DNA of 64,000 nucleotides from Montifringilla adamsi (lineage: Eukaryota; Chordata; Aves; Passeriformes; Passeridae), in contig JAGGNK010008448.1 in NCBI GenBank assembly GCA_017590115.1, positions 806,001 through 870,000 of the forward strand. The letters run 5' to 3'. The notes below the pieces were generated by a model. The model ran no database searches, was not told where the DNA came from, and saw nothing but the letters and a program-made list of their open reading frames with translations. Numbering within the stretch: position 1 is the first letter of the stretch; every line of letters begins with the position of its first letter. Shown here one piece after another: positions 20,460 to 34,218 of this stretch. The position numbers and the translations under genes are program-made.

Positions 20460-23400
20460 GGCATTTGGGACCCTTGTATTGGAGACAGAGTTTCACAGCT
20501 GATTTAAGCTGCCTGTCAGTTGTGCTGTGGGTCAACAGGGTGCTGTTGTGCACCCCTCTGCTGCTGAGTGGGTGCTTGCAGTTGTTATGCAACTGATTCT
20601 CAGTTTTACTGTATTTTTTTAAGTTTTCTTTGACAGTATTTTGTTTAACACACTTTTGTTGAGAACTGTGTGTCTCTTGCTCTTGATCCTGGTTGTGTCA
20701 TCCCCTCTCGTTACTTCTGCCAACTCTATTGGTCCATCTGTGACCTGATTCAGTTCACTAATGTTGGTGAAATTATCAGGGGAGAGTGTCAGCAGGATCC
20801 TTTCACTCTTTCAGCAACAAAGAGACCAGGAATCAGTTTAGTTTGCTGAGGGAACTGCTGTCAGAACCTTCAGGAATGATGTTCACACTGAGGTTGACAG
20901 CAGAATTCCACATGACATGGAGGCCATAGGAGGAGACCCTGGATTCCATTTTTGTGCATGGTTGTGTGACACAGCCCAGGTGTAGGTTTTGTGCCTCCTT
21001 GGTGTTAAGCATACCAATATGTGCTTCAAAACAGCTAACTGTTGTCTGTGTAAGTCACCCTTAGGAAAGGACTATTTTAAAGGACTCACAGCTGCTTATG
21101 GGAGGGCAGTATATCACAAGGGAGTGATGCATTGCTTCAAAGACAATGCTCTGTAAATGCTACATCTGAGATTAACTTCCCAGCTGTCTCTTGATTTACT
21201 TATAATCAAGGGCATGTGAACAGCAACTTCCTTTGCTCTTCCTTGTCAGAAGGACCCGTTTAATGCAAACCTAGGAAGTGTGACGGGACATTTTTTTATG
21301 CATTGCTGGTGCTTTATGTGGACAGCACTCACTTGAGTCATTCTGTTGGAGGTGTGGAGCATATCCTCCTGTGGTAGCTCAAGAGAATGTATCCAATATG
21401 TTCAATCTGGCAGGAGTTTCGTATTAACTCCCCTTCCCCCAAAAGTGTTATCACAACCATCTAATACGATTTTATGGATATAAAATCTTCCCCTGATTAC
21501 TGAACTGAAGGGAACATGACAGCAATTTGTTCCGGTTAATAACCAGGAGGCTTAACTTGAAATAAGTTGGAATGAAGGCAAGATTAAACCAGATGGAGAG
21601 AAAACAGAGTTGCAAATTATTGAAGAAGTGCTTGAGGTTTCTTGTGCTGATTTTTCTTAAAAGCTAATATGTGTTGAGAGTGCTCTTCAAATCCATGGTG
21701 CTTTTTTCTTCCACTGGGAAAGCACAGTTATGCACTGCTGAGAACAGGGAAAAGCCTTGCTTTGAACAGCATGTGTGGGAGCACATGGAGGTGGTTGGAT
21801 TGCACCATTATATTTCTGGAATGAGCTTTTCAGTGACTGTTATAGACCAGATAAACACACACTGCTGCTTTCTGCCCCCCTCCCCAACTCAAGAGTCAAT
21901 AAGGAATAGTCAATAAGGACTAGTCAATCTTGGGTTTTGTGAGACTGTTTCTTGTAGCCTGTGTTAAATTATGAACTCAGGTGAAGTACGTATATTTATA
22001 CCTTAGTTTCCATATGTTTGCAAAAGTAGTAGATGACAAGGAAGTCCAATAGTTATTCTTGATTTTTTTTTACTCCAGGATGTTGTCTACTTGTTTTCAG
22101 GGCCAGAATGTTTGCATCCACCTGATTACTTGGTGGTGTCCTAAAAGTAATTTGAAGGATTCAAGGATTCAAGAATATGAGTTTATTGAGGTGAAGAGGA
22201 AGAATTTTTTACACTGTCAAGTCTTGCTTGTGTTACGGTTTCCATGTTAGGGAGCATCAGTAACATATCCTGCAAGAATCTAAAGCACAGATCCTTGCTA
22301 ATGGCAAAGCCTGGTCTTGGTGCAGTTGCACATGAGAGTTTCCATAACTGCAGCTGTGCATTGGTGAGGCACGAGGCTGGCCACTACCTAGAATCAAGAG
22401 ACTCTGAGGAGGCTCAGATCATCTGTTCAGAGGCAGATGTTAACAGCAGTGTGTAGGTCCAGAAGCCAGAGGGTGTTGACAGCTGACTTGGGGTTGCATC
22501 TAACAGCAGAATTTTTCTAAAGAATTGGATCGATGACAGAAAGGGAACCCCAGCTCTGGTTGTCCTAGCAGCACATGAGACCAGTGCTTAGCTCTGTGTA
22601 TATTTGCTGTTACCTCACAAGTTCACTGGTGCTGCTGTTCTGTGTCAGAAAGTTTAATGCATCCCAGAGCACCCCATCAGTGTCTGGGTACTGGAGGCTG
22701 TGTGTCCACTTTGCAATGTTTATTTCTGTGAAGCTGAGTGGGTGGTAGCCATAAGAAAGAGGCTTCACTGAAATCAGGGTGGTTTTATGTTTTTCTGACA
22801 TGCTTCTTTCTCATGTCTAATTCAACAGTCTAAAAGCTCCTCTCACTGGAATATGGTTTGAGAGGCATGGGGGCACATCCATCTTCTCATTAACCTCATT
22901 CTTGATAGAAATTCACATGATGGCTGACACAAACTGGCTGAGAAGGCTACAGAATTCTGCGTTCCAGAAAGCTGTGCATAAGCAATAGCAGCTGATAATT
23001 TAAATCCAGCAATTTTATTTTCTGCCACTGCATCTCCATCAGGGGTAATGTAGCTGCTTGTTTTGCCAGCCCAACCACAATTTGTCCTGGTGGGATCTAG
23101 CCAGCATGGAGCATTCCTGGTCTCCATGGATTCTGCTAGCTCAGATCCTGTCTCAACTCACAAGGTTTTATTGCTATCAACAGACTTAGACATTTTTTTT
23201 AATCATCAACTTTTTTTTGCTTGAAAGGCGGAATGGCCAGGATTACTTGGCTGCTATGGATCTTCCTTTGCCAATTATTTGGATGAATTATAGATATTAG
23301 TAGGCCTGCAAAATCAGTTTCTTTCTTCCAGCTCATTAAACCATTTTTGCATCACATTACTCTCCAGTTCACATCATATATATAATAATATGACCATTCC

Positions 23401-26400
23401 TATTTGTCAAGAGCTAAACTTTTACTGAAATGCAAACCAACCATGGCTTATTCACCATTAGCAGTACAGGCTATTGTATTTATTTAATAGGAGGAACATA
23501 AATCTAGGTGGAAGAGCTTTATGAATGCTGTGGGAAAAGAACTTTTACAGTAAGGTCCCCTCCTACTGTACATTTGAAGTGGTAGCTCAAGAAATAGGTA
23601 TCAAACAAAAGGAATTAACTGTCCCTCAGATCATTAGAAGTCCCGGCTGCTCCAGGCAAGGCCATGAGTAGAAGTGTGATCCCTTCACTCATGTAGTGGC
23701 TGTTTGTGCTGCTCCCTGTGCAGCACGGTGTGGAGGCAAAGACAGGGAGGTGGAAAGTGAAAGAGACATGGCATTTATCTTTGGGCATTTTGTATGGTCG
23801 GGGAGACATTTTCTGTAGTGTGAGTGTAATGGCTATTGAATGATGCATGCTGTGAAAGTGGTTTTCAGAAAGCTTCATGGATTACAGATTCTGCAGTGGT
23901 CCTGAAGATTTGTTTCCTGAAATTACATTTTCCCCACTTTGTCCATCCACTCTCTGGGAAAGAAACCAAAAGATTTTTAATATTGCTAAGAAGCTGTCCA
24001 TGCACATAGGAAATTAAATTTGTTAGTGGGATTTGCCTGTTGTGATAAGAATATCCTCATTTGAAGAGGTGTGGTAATTCTGTGGCTCATTTGATGAAAT
24101 TGTTATTCTCTTTTCCTTTGGTGTGCTTCACCTGGGGCACAGTGAGCATTGAAACTACCGAGCACATTCACTTGGTAGCTTTTGCTGCAGTTGTACTTCA
24201 AAGTTGTTTGGAAATAATTTTGCATGAGAGTTTGTATTTTAGGTAGAGTTGAGAGCAGAAATAAAATGTGAATGACCTGCAATTGAGAGCAGACTGGGAT
24301 GAGAGCTGTGTCCAGGGAAATGTCTCTGATATTGACTTCTGTGACACAAGCAGAGACTCTCAGGTGTCCTGAACTGTTGAGGGAGTCTGTGCTGTCCTTT
24401 GGTACAGTGACTCAGATTAGTGCTGGACACAGAAACCACCAGGGAAGTATAAAGAAATAGTCAGTCATGTATCCTAGCTATGCTTTAGAGAGGGCATTTA
24501 GATAGGGAAGGATAAAGGAAGGTAGAGCTCAGAGTGCCTCTAGTTCAAGGCAATTAAGAGACAGCTGGGAGGTTAGTGTGGTCTGTTGGGGGAAAGGGGA
24601 GTGTGAGGAACCGAGTAGATGCAGGGAATATTTTGAAGTGTAATGCTTTCTTGATTCCTTCCATGCTTCCCTCCTCTTCCCCAGGGTCATTTCTACTGGC
24701 ATTGTTTTTCCAACAGAAAATCTAAAGTTCAAGAAAACTAAATTTTCCAACAGTGGGATACTGATTAGGTGCCACAGTGGCCCAGCTGCCTCTGCGACTT
24801 GACCCAAAACCCAGAGTTTACAGTATCACTGTAAATTTTTTGGCTCAAGCTCAACTTTTCTCTTCCTTTTCTAAAAGGGGAACAGGTTGTTGTTCAGGAG
24901 GCAGCAACTAAGTCACCAGCCTTGTCTTCTTACATTCAGTCCAGCATCCATGGAAAGCATTGCCTGATGTAGCTCCATGGTGGCTGAAAAAATACAGAGG
25001 CTTTTTAAAACACAGAATGTGATGTCTCATATGTTTCAAGCTGCAGTTTTTCTGGTACAACAGAAATACTCTGTGGGGACAAGTAAGCTGTGTAATTTTT
25101 AAGTAAGATTAATCAATGTCCTTTGCTCCTACTCACTGAGCCATTCTTCACCTTCAGAAACACCAGGCGGTCGCAGTCTGCTCCTCGATTCATCCTGTGG
25201 CTGGTTCATGACAAGTCTCCAGACCTGCAGTACATCACTAGCTCTGGCAGCGTGTGGGTAAACATCCTCTGAGAAACTAAAGCATGGGGCTGAAGGAAAT
25301 GCCCCGAGTTTTTGTTACTGGGGGAGCCAGAGAGCTGTTTAATCTTCCATTTCCTACATGGAGAAGTGGTCAGCTGTGAACCAATGTCACTGTCATCTGG
25401 AAGATTTGAGACTGTTTGCTAAGTCTGGTGTCTGAACTGGAAATTAAAGGGATACTGTACAAACTGGATCTTTGGCTTCAGCAAGAGCAGAATTAGGACA
25501 GCTGAACTGGAGATCCTAGATCAGAGGATGCCAGATGGGAATGTAGCTCTTCTCTGCAGCTGCCTTCATGGTATCTACAGCCTGACCTCTGGGAGAGGAC
25601 CTTGGCTAATCATGTACTAGGTGTCTGTGAATTCAAAAGAGCATCAGAAAGGCCAGGCAGGCCTGGCTGAAGTGTTCCCAGTGTTGGTGGTAGGGTGGCT
25701 TCTGTCTCAACCACTTGGAGAGGTGTCCTGCATGATTTAAGTTCACAATGCAATGTTCAGAAAAAATATAGAGTTTTGAGTGAGAGAGATAGACATGCTT
25801 TAGACCTCGGTTTATGAGACCAGTAGTTGTTTCTGTTGCCACATGTTTGCACCTGCCTGGCATGGAGTAACCACTAAAGACTTGCTAGAGGTTGCAGAGG
25901 TCAGAAGCTGCTGGGAAGGCTCTGAGCTGCCCTGGGTGGTGCTGTGAGAGCCAGGCATGCATGTGCTCACGCACACATGCTGGCCAGCATGCAGCAGAGG
26001 TTCCCAAAGGGCTGAGCAAAAAATAACTTGAAAAAGGAAACGGTGTTGTTGAGAATTTTTTCAGAATGCAAAATAAACTCTGATCCAAGAGAAGGTATTG
26101 CTTTGGAAGGAAGCCAGAAAGCAAACACAGCCATGACCTGCAATGACCACAGCTTCTCTCTTCTCATCCTGCCTGCCTTCTGGCCTTCTCAGGGAGTGCA
26201 GTGCTGATTAAAGAGAAGGCCAGCCCATTCTCTTCTTATCTATCCCTACAGTGAGAAGATCAGATGGTCAGGGTACTGGGGCTGAGCAGTGTCTTGGCTT
26301 GGTGAATAAAAAGCCTGGCAAAAAAATCCCATCCTGCACTTACATGCTTCCTCTTGTAGGGAGGGAGAAGGAATGCTGTAGAAAAATGTGCTCACTGAAT

Positions 26401-29400
26401 AAGAGTGAAATATGTAAGATCTGCCACTTCTCCAAATACAAATTCACTGTACTCATTCAAGGATGTGCTTATTTTAGTAATAAAGAGCCATTTTTATTAA
26501 ATTATGTCAAAGAAGTTATCTTTAAGATTTGCAGAAAAGAGGAAGTGTTACAGGATTCATTCAGGATTTTTTCCTAGGAGTAATCCAGTCTGTAAATATT
26601 ATGTAAACAGCTTCAATCTGCTCATGCTGCTGGACTCAAAACAATGATGTGTCCTTGTAAACAGACTGATGTACACCATTCTTTGTGGTCAAGGGGATTC
26701 TCCCTCATGATTGAACACGGCTTAGACAATATCTTAGTTCTTTTAATTAAGAATTCAGGGGAAAAAAGGCAAGATAAGAAACTCCTCATTGGAAGCAATT
26801 AACTTGGTGGAAAATGACAACACTGTAGTAGCACATCTCAGCCCCTTGAATTGCCTGAAGAGGCTCATCTGAAGTCATAAACAGTGTTCTTTCTGAAGCA
26901 GCAGTATTCCAGGTGCATGTTCTGTCTGTCTCAGCCACTCCTCTACTGCTCTTCTGAAGGGTGGCCTTCACTGGAGAACATCCAGCTTCCACAAAAGTTA
27001 ATATTCCTTGGACTTCAGTGTGCCCAGTAGTGGGTGCTACATTTTCCAAGACTTTTAGAGTTCTCTCTCCAGTGCTTCATCACTGGAAGAAGCGGGAGGT
27101 GACTTTTCAGAAAGCCTGGACTTAGGCTTGCATATTTCAGCTTTGACTGGCCTTTGCACCTCCAGAGAGATCTCAGGAGCAGGACAGGGCTGTACCTAGT
27201 GGTCAGAGAGGGACTTGCAGTTAGGAAGGGTGGTGGAAGTGCTTCTAGTGAGTATATGAAACAGTTGTTTTGGTAAGATACCTTTAAAAAATAATCTCAA
27301 CATGAGCAGTTTTGTTTTGATGAAGGCACAGGTGGGTCAGGCAGAGTGTTGTTATCTGTGTTCTGGGAGTTAATGGAGTTAATGACTTCAGAGCCCTGAC
27401 AAACAGCACACACCCAATTTTATTGGAACTAATTAGCCACCAATGCAGCAGTGTGTTCAATTATGTATTCCTCTCAAAGAGCTGCCCTTGTTTCACATCT
27501 GTGTCTGATTATGCCTCTTGAACTCTAAGGCAGCTGTCTTACAGGTTCATTTTCTATAGGAACTCAGGAAATTACTCAGGAAAGCCACTGACACTACCTA
27601 CCATTTACTGCCAGATCCCTTTCACTCCTCATGTGAAGAAGCCTGTTACTGGGAACTGCTGGCACGCAGCGTGGTCCATGGCAGCCTAGCAATTAGAGTG
27701 GAATTTGTAGAGAGTGATTGCAAGAGCCTCTAAATGTTACCAATTGATGTGTATTCTTTTGGCTTATGGAGGTGTCCCCAAAGACTCTGGCCCTTCCCTC
27801 CCACTGACAAATAACAAGGGATTCTACAAATCACATTGAGATCACAATGGGATTGATTAGGTGTAAGGGAGATAATATATGAAGGAGGATGTAAAGTGAT
27901 ACTTGCTTGCAGATCATTAGTGTAGTGAGGGACTGTAATATTGACTCAAAATGTTGGCATTGGTTTTTCTGCATGAAGCAGCCTTTGAAATACTGCAAAA
28001 ATGACTGCTTCTCTTTTTATTCCATTTTAATATAGGAAAAGATAAGTGACTTGGAACAACTGAAACCTGAAACTCATTCATTGTCTGGTTATTTTCCTGA
28101 TAGAACTAAATTGAAGGACAAAAAGTGATTTCTTAAGTGCTTTGCAAGAAATATACAGTAATTTCTTCCAAAGGGCATGTAGCCCACCAGAGTTGACTTG
28201 AATGAGAATTTAGGGCTTCTGATGGTGTTGGTTAACTCATCCCTTTAATTCTCAATATAATGCCTTGGGCTATGATTTCATCTGATTTCAATGCTAAGCA
28301 AGAGTCAATCATGCCAAAACTTGTATAGGAAGCAGACAAGAGCAGGTGTTTCTTGAAATGGTGTTGGTTTATTGAGATATTTTATTCATTAAATCAAAGT
28401 CCCAGCAAAGTTCTGCAGTCACTGTGCTACTGAAGTTGCTTGGTGGTGGTTTAAACACCAAAGTATTGTTTTTCTGGTAAAAGGAAACAATTTTTTTAAA
28501 GCATAGCATTGTTTGTTTGTACATCCTTGCCAAATAAGCTTTGGTAACTTTTCTTACGTTAGTTTTCTTCTTGATTTTGGCACGCTGTAGCTATGACAAT
28601 GCTCTGTGATTCAGAAGAGGAACAACACTCTGGCAGTGTAACCCTTCAGGCTGAGAAGGTGTCTGGAGACATGTCATTTCTCACTGCAATGTGTGATGTT
28701 TAGCTGCAGAGATTCGTACGTGTGTCAGAACAGGATCTGCTTTTCTGGCTCCTTCTACCTCTTTGACTTTCATTCCCTTTTGGCACACTGCAGCACATAT
28801 CTCTGTGTTAAAATTGCTCAGTCTCGGGCTGGAAAAAGGTGAGTTAGGGCTGTACCCTCAGGGGCAGCAGAGGAAAGCTGATGTTTGCATGGCTGGCTTT
28901 GCAGATTGTCCTTAGCATGACCAGAACTGGGGAGAGACATCAAGGGATGGGGCAATGACACACACACCTCTGCAGAGGAGGAGGTGAAGGTTTCAGGCTA
29001 TGAAAGTCAGGCAAGAAAAGAAAGAGGTGTGTCCTTGGAAGTGTCTGATGACTTGCCTGATCAGAGGCTGTGTAGACCAGAGGAAGGCAAGCCCAAGTAC
29101 CCAAAGAAGAGGTCCAGAAGAAAACAGTGTTGTTAGTTGACCTGTGTATAACAGATGCTGAAAGTAATAATGGCTCTACTGTTTGGGTTGAAAGTGTGTG
29201 TTTAAATCTTTCTCTTCTTGAGTGCCACAGGGGCTCTACCAGGAATAGCTCCTGCTGCCCTACCTGTATGGAGCCCTGCGTACCACACCTTGGCTGTGTG
29301 TGCGGTTATGGCCACTTCCTACAGAGACAGGGGACTCCTGCCTCCATGTCTGCTGTGCTGAGCCCTACTGGGGTCAAGTGAAGGGAGAAACAGCAAAAAA

Positions 29401-30600
29401 GATTTTGTGGATCCAGTAACAGTTATCTGGCTTTTAAAGCTTTCCAAGATTTCCTGGAAGCTAGAGAGCTGTAATCAACCAAGTCTGAGCACTGGACAAA
29501 TGCACTGCAGTGTTTGGGTTGGTTTCTTTTTTCTCCCTCTCTTTTAATTTAAAAATTATTTGTTGGAGGAACAGACTAAATTAAATCAAATTGCCAAAAG
29601 ACCACAGGGGAGCTCTACAAGGTCTTTCTTAAACTAGTACATAAACTTTAGCTCCCATTGGTTGGGCAGCTTTGGAATCTTTAATCTTTGTTGCTGTTTA
29701 TTTTCCATAGCTGTCACTCTCTGTAATTCTAATTACTGGTTTTGTTAGTGGAGTCATGAAGTGTCCTGCTGGCTCAGAGGCTGATGCATGGGAACCTTAA
29801 ATTGACTGACTGAGTCGTGACAAGTGCATATCACTCCAGTCTCCACAAACTCCTCTGCAGGAATTGAATCAGCCTTAACAATTATTTGGCCAGCTGAAAA
29901 GGAGACAGTACCAAAATTAATAAAATGTGTTTCTGTAAAGCAATTTCCTTTGCCTTTCCCTGTCCTACTTCCCTACTTTACTTCACCTTTTGTCCCCTCA
30001 GAAGTTAATTTTAAAATTAAAGAATGCATGCTACATGATACAACTTAGGGTTTTTAAGTGAGCCTAGAGCCAAAATCAGAGAGGCATTGGGAATTCAGTT
30101 TGACCTCCGCACTTGCAAAGCATGGAGCAAGCACACAGACACTGTACAGTCACACAGGTGAGCTGAAAGGTAGAGTGACAGGGTGACATTGCAGATACAC
30201 CAAGATGGGTGTACTTGAATCTACCAGCTCAGTAATATGTGATGTGCCCTCCTCTGCAGGCTTACCTAAAAGAGTCTTTTGCATTTCCTTGCAGACTTGC
30301 AAGGGGAGGTTGAAGACGAAGTGTGGTGCAAGGGGATTGGGAGTTACATGGCATCTTCTTGGGCTGACAGCCTTTGTTGCTGACTAAATACCCAGTGGAG
30401 AGGATGAAGACAGGATAGTGTTGACTTCACGTGTGAGAGTTCAGCAAAACTGCATTGGATGATGGTGACAAAGGGTAAGGGGGTTTGCACTCTGAGGATC
30501 ACTGGATCACAGCTTCACCTTGACATTGGTCCCAGCACTCAGTGTGGACATGCTGTTGACTTAGGAGCCCAGCCTGTGCTGTCAGCTGTGGCAGGGGTTG
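20460..30600. other. Intergenic, 10 kb with no gene seen
   Basis: Non-coding, with short ORFs only (such as 21671-21916, 22843-23127, 24529-24807, 26251-26577, 26786-27049), none recognisable. Apart from one small tandem repeat, no interspersed repeat was identified by eye, so this is a repeat-poor stretch. Confidence 0.55.
21894..21928. repeat. Tandem repeat, 14 bp x 2.5
   Basis: AGTCAATAAGGAAT (21894-21907) and AGTCAATAAGGACT (21908-21921) are followed by a partial AGTCAAT (21922-21928). It is a small local duplication. Confidence 0.9.
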
Positions 30601-30618
30601 GTACATGCCTGCATGTAC
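30601..30618. repeat. Perfect inverted repeat, 8-bp arms
   Basis: GTACATGC and GCATGTAC face each other across two bases (CT). It is too short to be a structural RNA gene. Confidence 0.8.
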
Positions 30619-33600
30619 ACTTTTGCAAATGCTAACAAATCCCATAGACTTACAGTGTGCTGCTTGTGCTGCCAAATTTAGGATGCTTCTACTAGTCCAG
30701 GAATTAGTACTGATGTGACAGGCACTTAATTATCACATGGAACTGCTATGACTGTAAGCAGGCAGAGGCAGAGAGGTAAATCTGAATGAGTAACTCATCC
30801 ATGGGCAGCTATTTGCCTCATGTATCAGTGTGGCACATCAAATGCTTTTAAATTCTCAATGTGCTGATGTGTCTGATGTGGAGGCAAATGATTTCTTGCC
30901 TGTCTGTACCTCACCTCTTGGCCACAGGATGAAGATATTTGCTAGGCTCAGTCCATCATACTAGAATTGCCTGGGTTGTCGAGGCTGTGTCTCCAGGTAC
31001 AGCTGTTCATCCCCCCATGTGAGTAACTGCAGCCTGCCATTTTTGCACTTCACTGCAAGCCTTGCCACTGGCTCCAACAGACTATCACCCATTCCTGGTA
31101 CAGGACAGTTTAGCAAAGAGGACTTTACAGCAGCTAATGCCTGCATCCCACTCACAGTCCTGTGTCAGGACAGGCAAGATCCCACATTTACTCCTGCTCT
31201 AGTGGCTGTATGAAATAGGCTTGTTAGTTATTTTTCTACACTACCAAAGCATTTAGGAATTCTCAAGGACTCTGGGGGCTAAACAACAGAATACTGGATA
31301 TCTGCAAAGAACTTTTACTTTAGATCAGTTATTTTCCTTACTTATGTGTTGAACATGCATAGCCCTAGGCAAGCTGTGATGAAGGGCAGGTTGGACAAAC
31401 AACTAATGCTGCTAATATTGACCCAGAGCTCCATTTAGCTTTGCAACCCCCTTTAAAAGGAAGCAATCAAAAGAAATCACTGTGAGATCCTGAAGGCTGC
31501 TTGTTTGTTTTTTCACATGCTGCTCAGCTTGGGAGGTGAAAATACCCATCAGTTTGATTTCCTCTTTCTCAGACATTGGTCAGAGATGTCTTGATTCTTG
31601 ATGGCTTTGCATTTTCTGTGCTGGAAGAGCAATGTTGAAATACACCTCTAAGAGGTCATGAAAAACATTCTGGTTGAAGAAAGTTTAGGACACTTTTTAA
31701 AGTTATTTATTTATTTATTTATTTTAATTTCCAGATCACACTGCTGAGCTTTGTTTTAAGATTTTTTTAAAAATAACTGGGCTATTCCTACATGTGATTA
31801 TCACTCATCACCTCTGGTGATGCACAGATTGTCTAGAAGGTAATTATCCTGAAAAAAAAAATCTGAATCCTACTAAATGGATTTTGGAAAGCTTTTGCAG
31901 CAGGGTGGTGTTTTCTAGACAGTGGTATATAAATGCCATTTCCAAGTGTGACTGCTGTTATTATTCCCAGATGTTCCAGCCCTTTAGTTGCCTAAATATA
32001 GCTGTTGGTGAGGAGTTTTAGGCTTTCAGGGCAGAAGGTCAGTTTGAAAGGGACTCAGGGTTGTAAAGTAAGCAATTTCTGGATTTTCAGCCTTATCAGC
32101 TCTCACTTTGAGTGTGATGGGAAAGCCTTTAATCTGCTTTTGTCAAGCTTGGGAGATAAAACTGGCATTTCTGGGGTCTATCTCATAGAAAAAAGTGCTA
32201 AGGTGTGTGTCAGTTTGGGTCACAAGTTCCACTGCTGTAGATTTGTCCCATTGTATTGACATAGTAGAGCTAGTGTGATTTCCTCTGTATACTCCTGGCA
32301 GCATCAGTAGAAGAATTTTAACTTTAAATGGGAAATGTCAGAAATACAGTCACCTCCCCATCTTGCCATGTGGGGAAGGAGCAAGTGAAGAGATAATACC
32401 TTCTTTGGAGCCAGGGCATTGACATCCTTCATTTGAAGAAACAAGCCTAGGTTGACATGGGGTCAACAGCAGAACTTTGTATTTCAGTGAGTCTGAGGGA
32501 AAGCTACACTCAGTCTGATGAGCTACAGCTTGATCTTGTGTCACACTTCAATATTTATGTACTGAAGGCTCTTTGTTTAATGGCAAATATTGTTCTGTTC
32601 CCATCATCACTGTCATGTAGCCATCTGTGTTAGCTAGGCTTGCACCTTTTATGTGTCATAAAAAATGTGCATATTGTAGTTTGATATGCTGGAGCATCAT
32701 AAAAAGGTATGTGCAGTGAACAAAACTGTAGAAAAAATGGGTTGTGATCTTGTCAGTAAAGAAGGCAGTGGAAAAGGCCCCAGTCTTGACCAAAGATCAC
32801 ATTCTGACTCCTGCATTAAAAGAGCACGACTTTGTCCTTCTTATGTACATTATTAAATCTGAACCTCTGCTTTTATTTTACCATTTCTTGTCTCGTCCAC
32901 TTTTCAATATTCTTTTTTCTTTCTCATTTATTAGTCATTCTTTAGTTTATTTTAAAATCTCTTTTTGTAGAATTGTAACTGGACACTTCCTACCTGACCC
33001 TACCTCTTCCTCTTGCATGTCCCTGTGAAACAAGGCAACTTTTCACCTATAAACCAAGAAAAGTTAACCAGGAGCATCTGGCAGAATCACATACGTTTCA
33101 GTTAAAAGGTTATGACAAACTCTCTATTTTCTACGGAAAGTACACATTTTTCATATGCTCTAAAACTTCACTACTCAAGGACCTGACTTCTGTCCAGAAA
33201 AAGAATTCTGACAATTTTTTTCAACCATCGCTAATTTTTCTTCATCAGGAATTTTCAACCAGTTCTTGTTTTTCTTCATAAGGATTTTATTTTCTCCTCC
33301 ACCATTTCTCTTTCTCCAGCCTCTTGAGCAAAATAAAATCCCTATAAACATTTGAGCACTAGATGAACTTTCCAACCTATGGTATTTGAGTGGATTAAAA
33401 ATAAGGTGAAATAAGTTTGCTGGTGCCCTATTTTTGACAACTCTGGCCTAGACGCTTCCTTTATAGGTCAGTAAAAGCCTTGTTATATGTTTGTAGAGTC
33501 AGCAGAAAAAGCTGGCTTTCCTCATAGCCCGAACCAGTGCAATCGTGAAGCTTTCTGAAGTCACTGAGATAAAGACCAGGCCCTGAGAGAGAGCACGAAA

Positions 33601-34180
33601 AATACACTTATATGCACAGCTCTGGCCCTTGGATACATCAAAATATTTTTAACAAAGTGGTAGAGGGGGAAAAAGATAGAATCCTGCACCTCCATCCTGA
33701 CCACACCAGACATTGCTCTTGGCTGTAAACGCTGCTGCCAGGGATGAGTTCTGGTGTGTCCCCATCACAGCAGAACATGCAGCACCCTGGTCTGAAGCCC
33801 AGCCAGCGAGGCCACCTGAGAACTGTGCCAGGCTGGGCAATGAGGAAAGGCTGTACAGCTCTTTCTGCACAACACAGGGCAAGGTTCCTCCACTCCTTCT
33901 CTACCTGTGAGCAGTCAAAAGGTACTTTATATATGTGAATATTTTTAGGTCAGTAGCTTCCTTCTAGCTGGTATCTAAGAACCACAGGTTTGATCATGGT
34001 GTGGGATATGTCTGTAATACTTGCAGGGTATTGTGTAGTTTTTAGTATGTCTCTCTTTATCTTGCTCGAACAGCTTAATCAGGTTTCACCACATTTCTTT
34101 TTCCAGCCTGGGCTTTTTCTTGCTTGCAGGGTATTGTTGCTCAGGAGGGCTAGCAGGAGAATAAAACCCAAGCTGAAGAA
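30619..34180. other. Intergenic, no gene seen
   Basis: Non-coding. ORFs at 32005-32259, 32744-33028 and 33649-33882 are unsupported. It contains the TTTA microsatellite listed separately. Confidence 0.6.
31703..31725. repeat. (TTTA)n microsatellite
   Basis: About five to six units of TTAT/TTTA, nearly perfect, in an A+T-rich context. Confidence 0.9.
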
Positions 34181-34218
34181 ATAGTCTATTTTAGGCCATA
34201 GTCTATTTTAAATAGACT
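34181..34218. repeat. Direct repeat overlapping a 19-bp palindrome
   Basis: ATAGTCTATTTTA occurs at 34181-34193 and again at 34198-34210. The second copy runs into AGTCTATTTTAAATAGACT (34200-34218), a perfect palindrome around a central T. The CTATTTTAGG and CTATTTTAAATAG cores resemble SRF and MEF2 sites but are not perfect. Confidence 0.8.

Noticed and set aside
31703..31725. AU-rich element (ATTTA repeats) of a 3' UTR
   Set aside because: No coding exon ends upstream on either strand. It is better explained as a (TTTA)n microsatellite.
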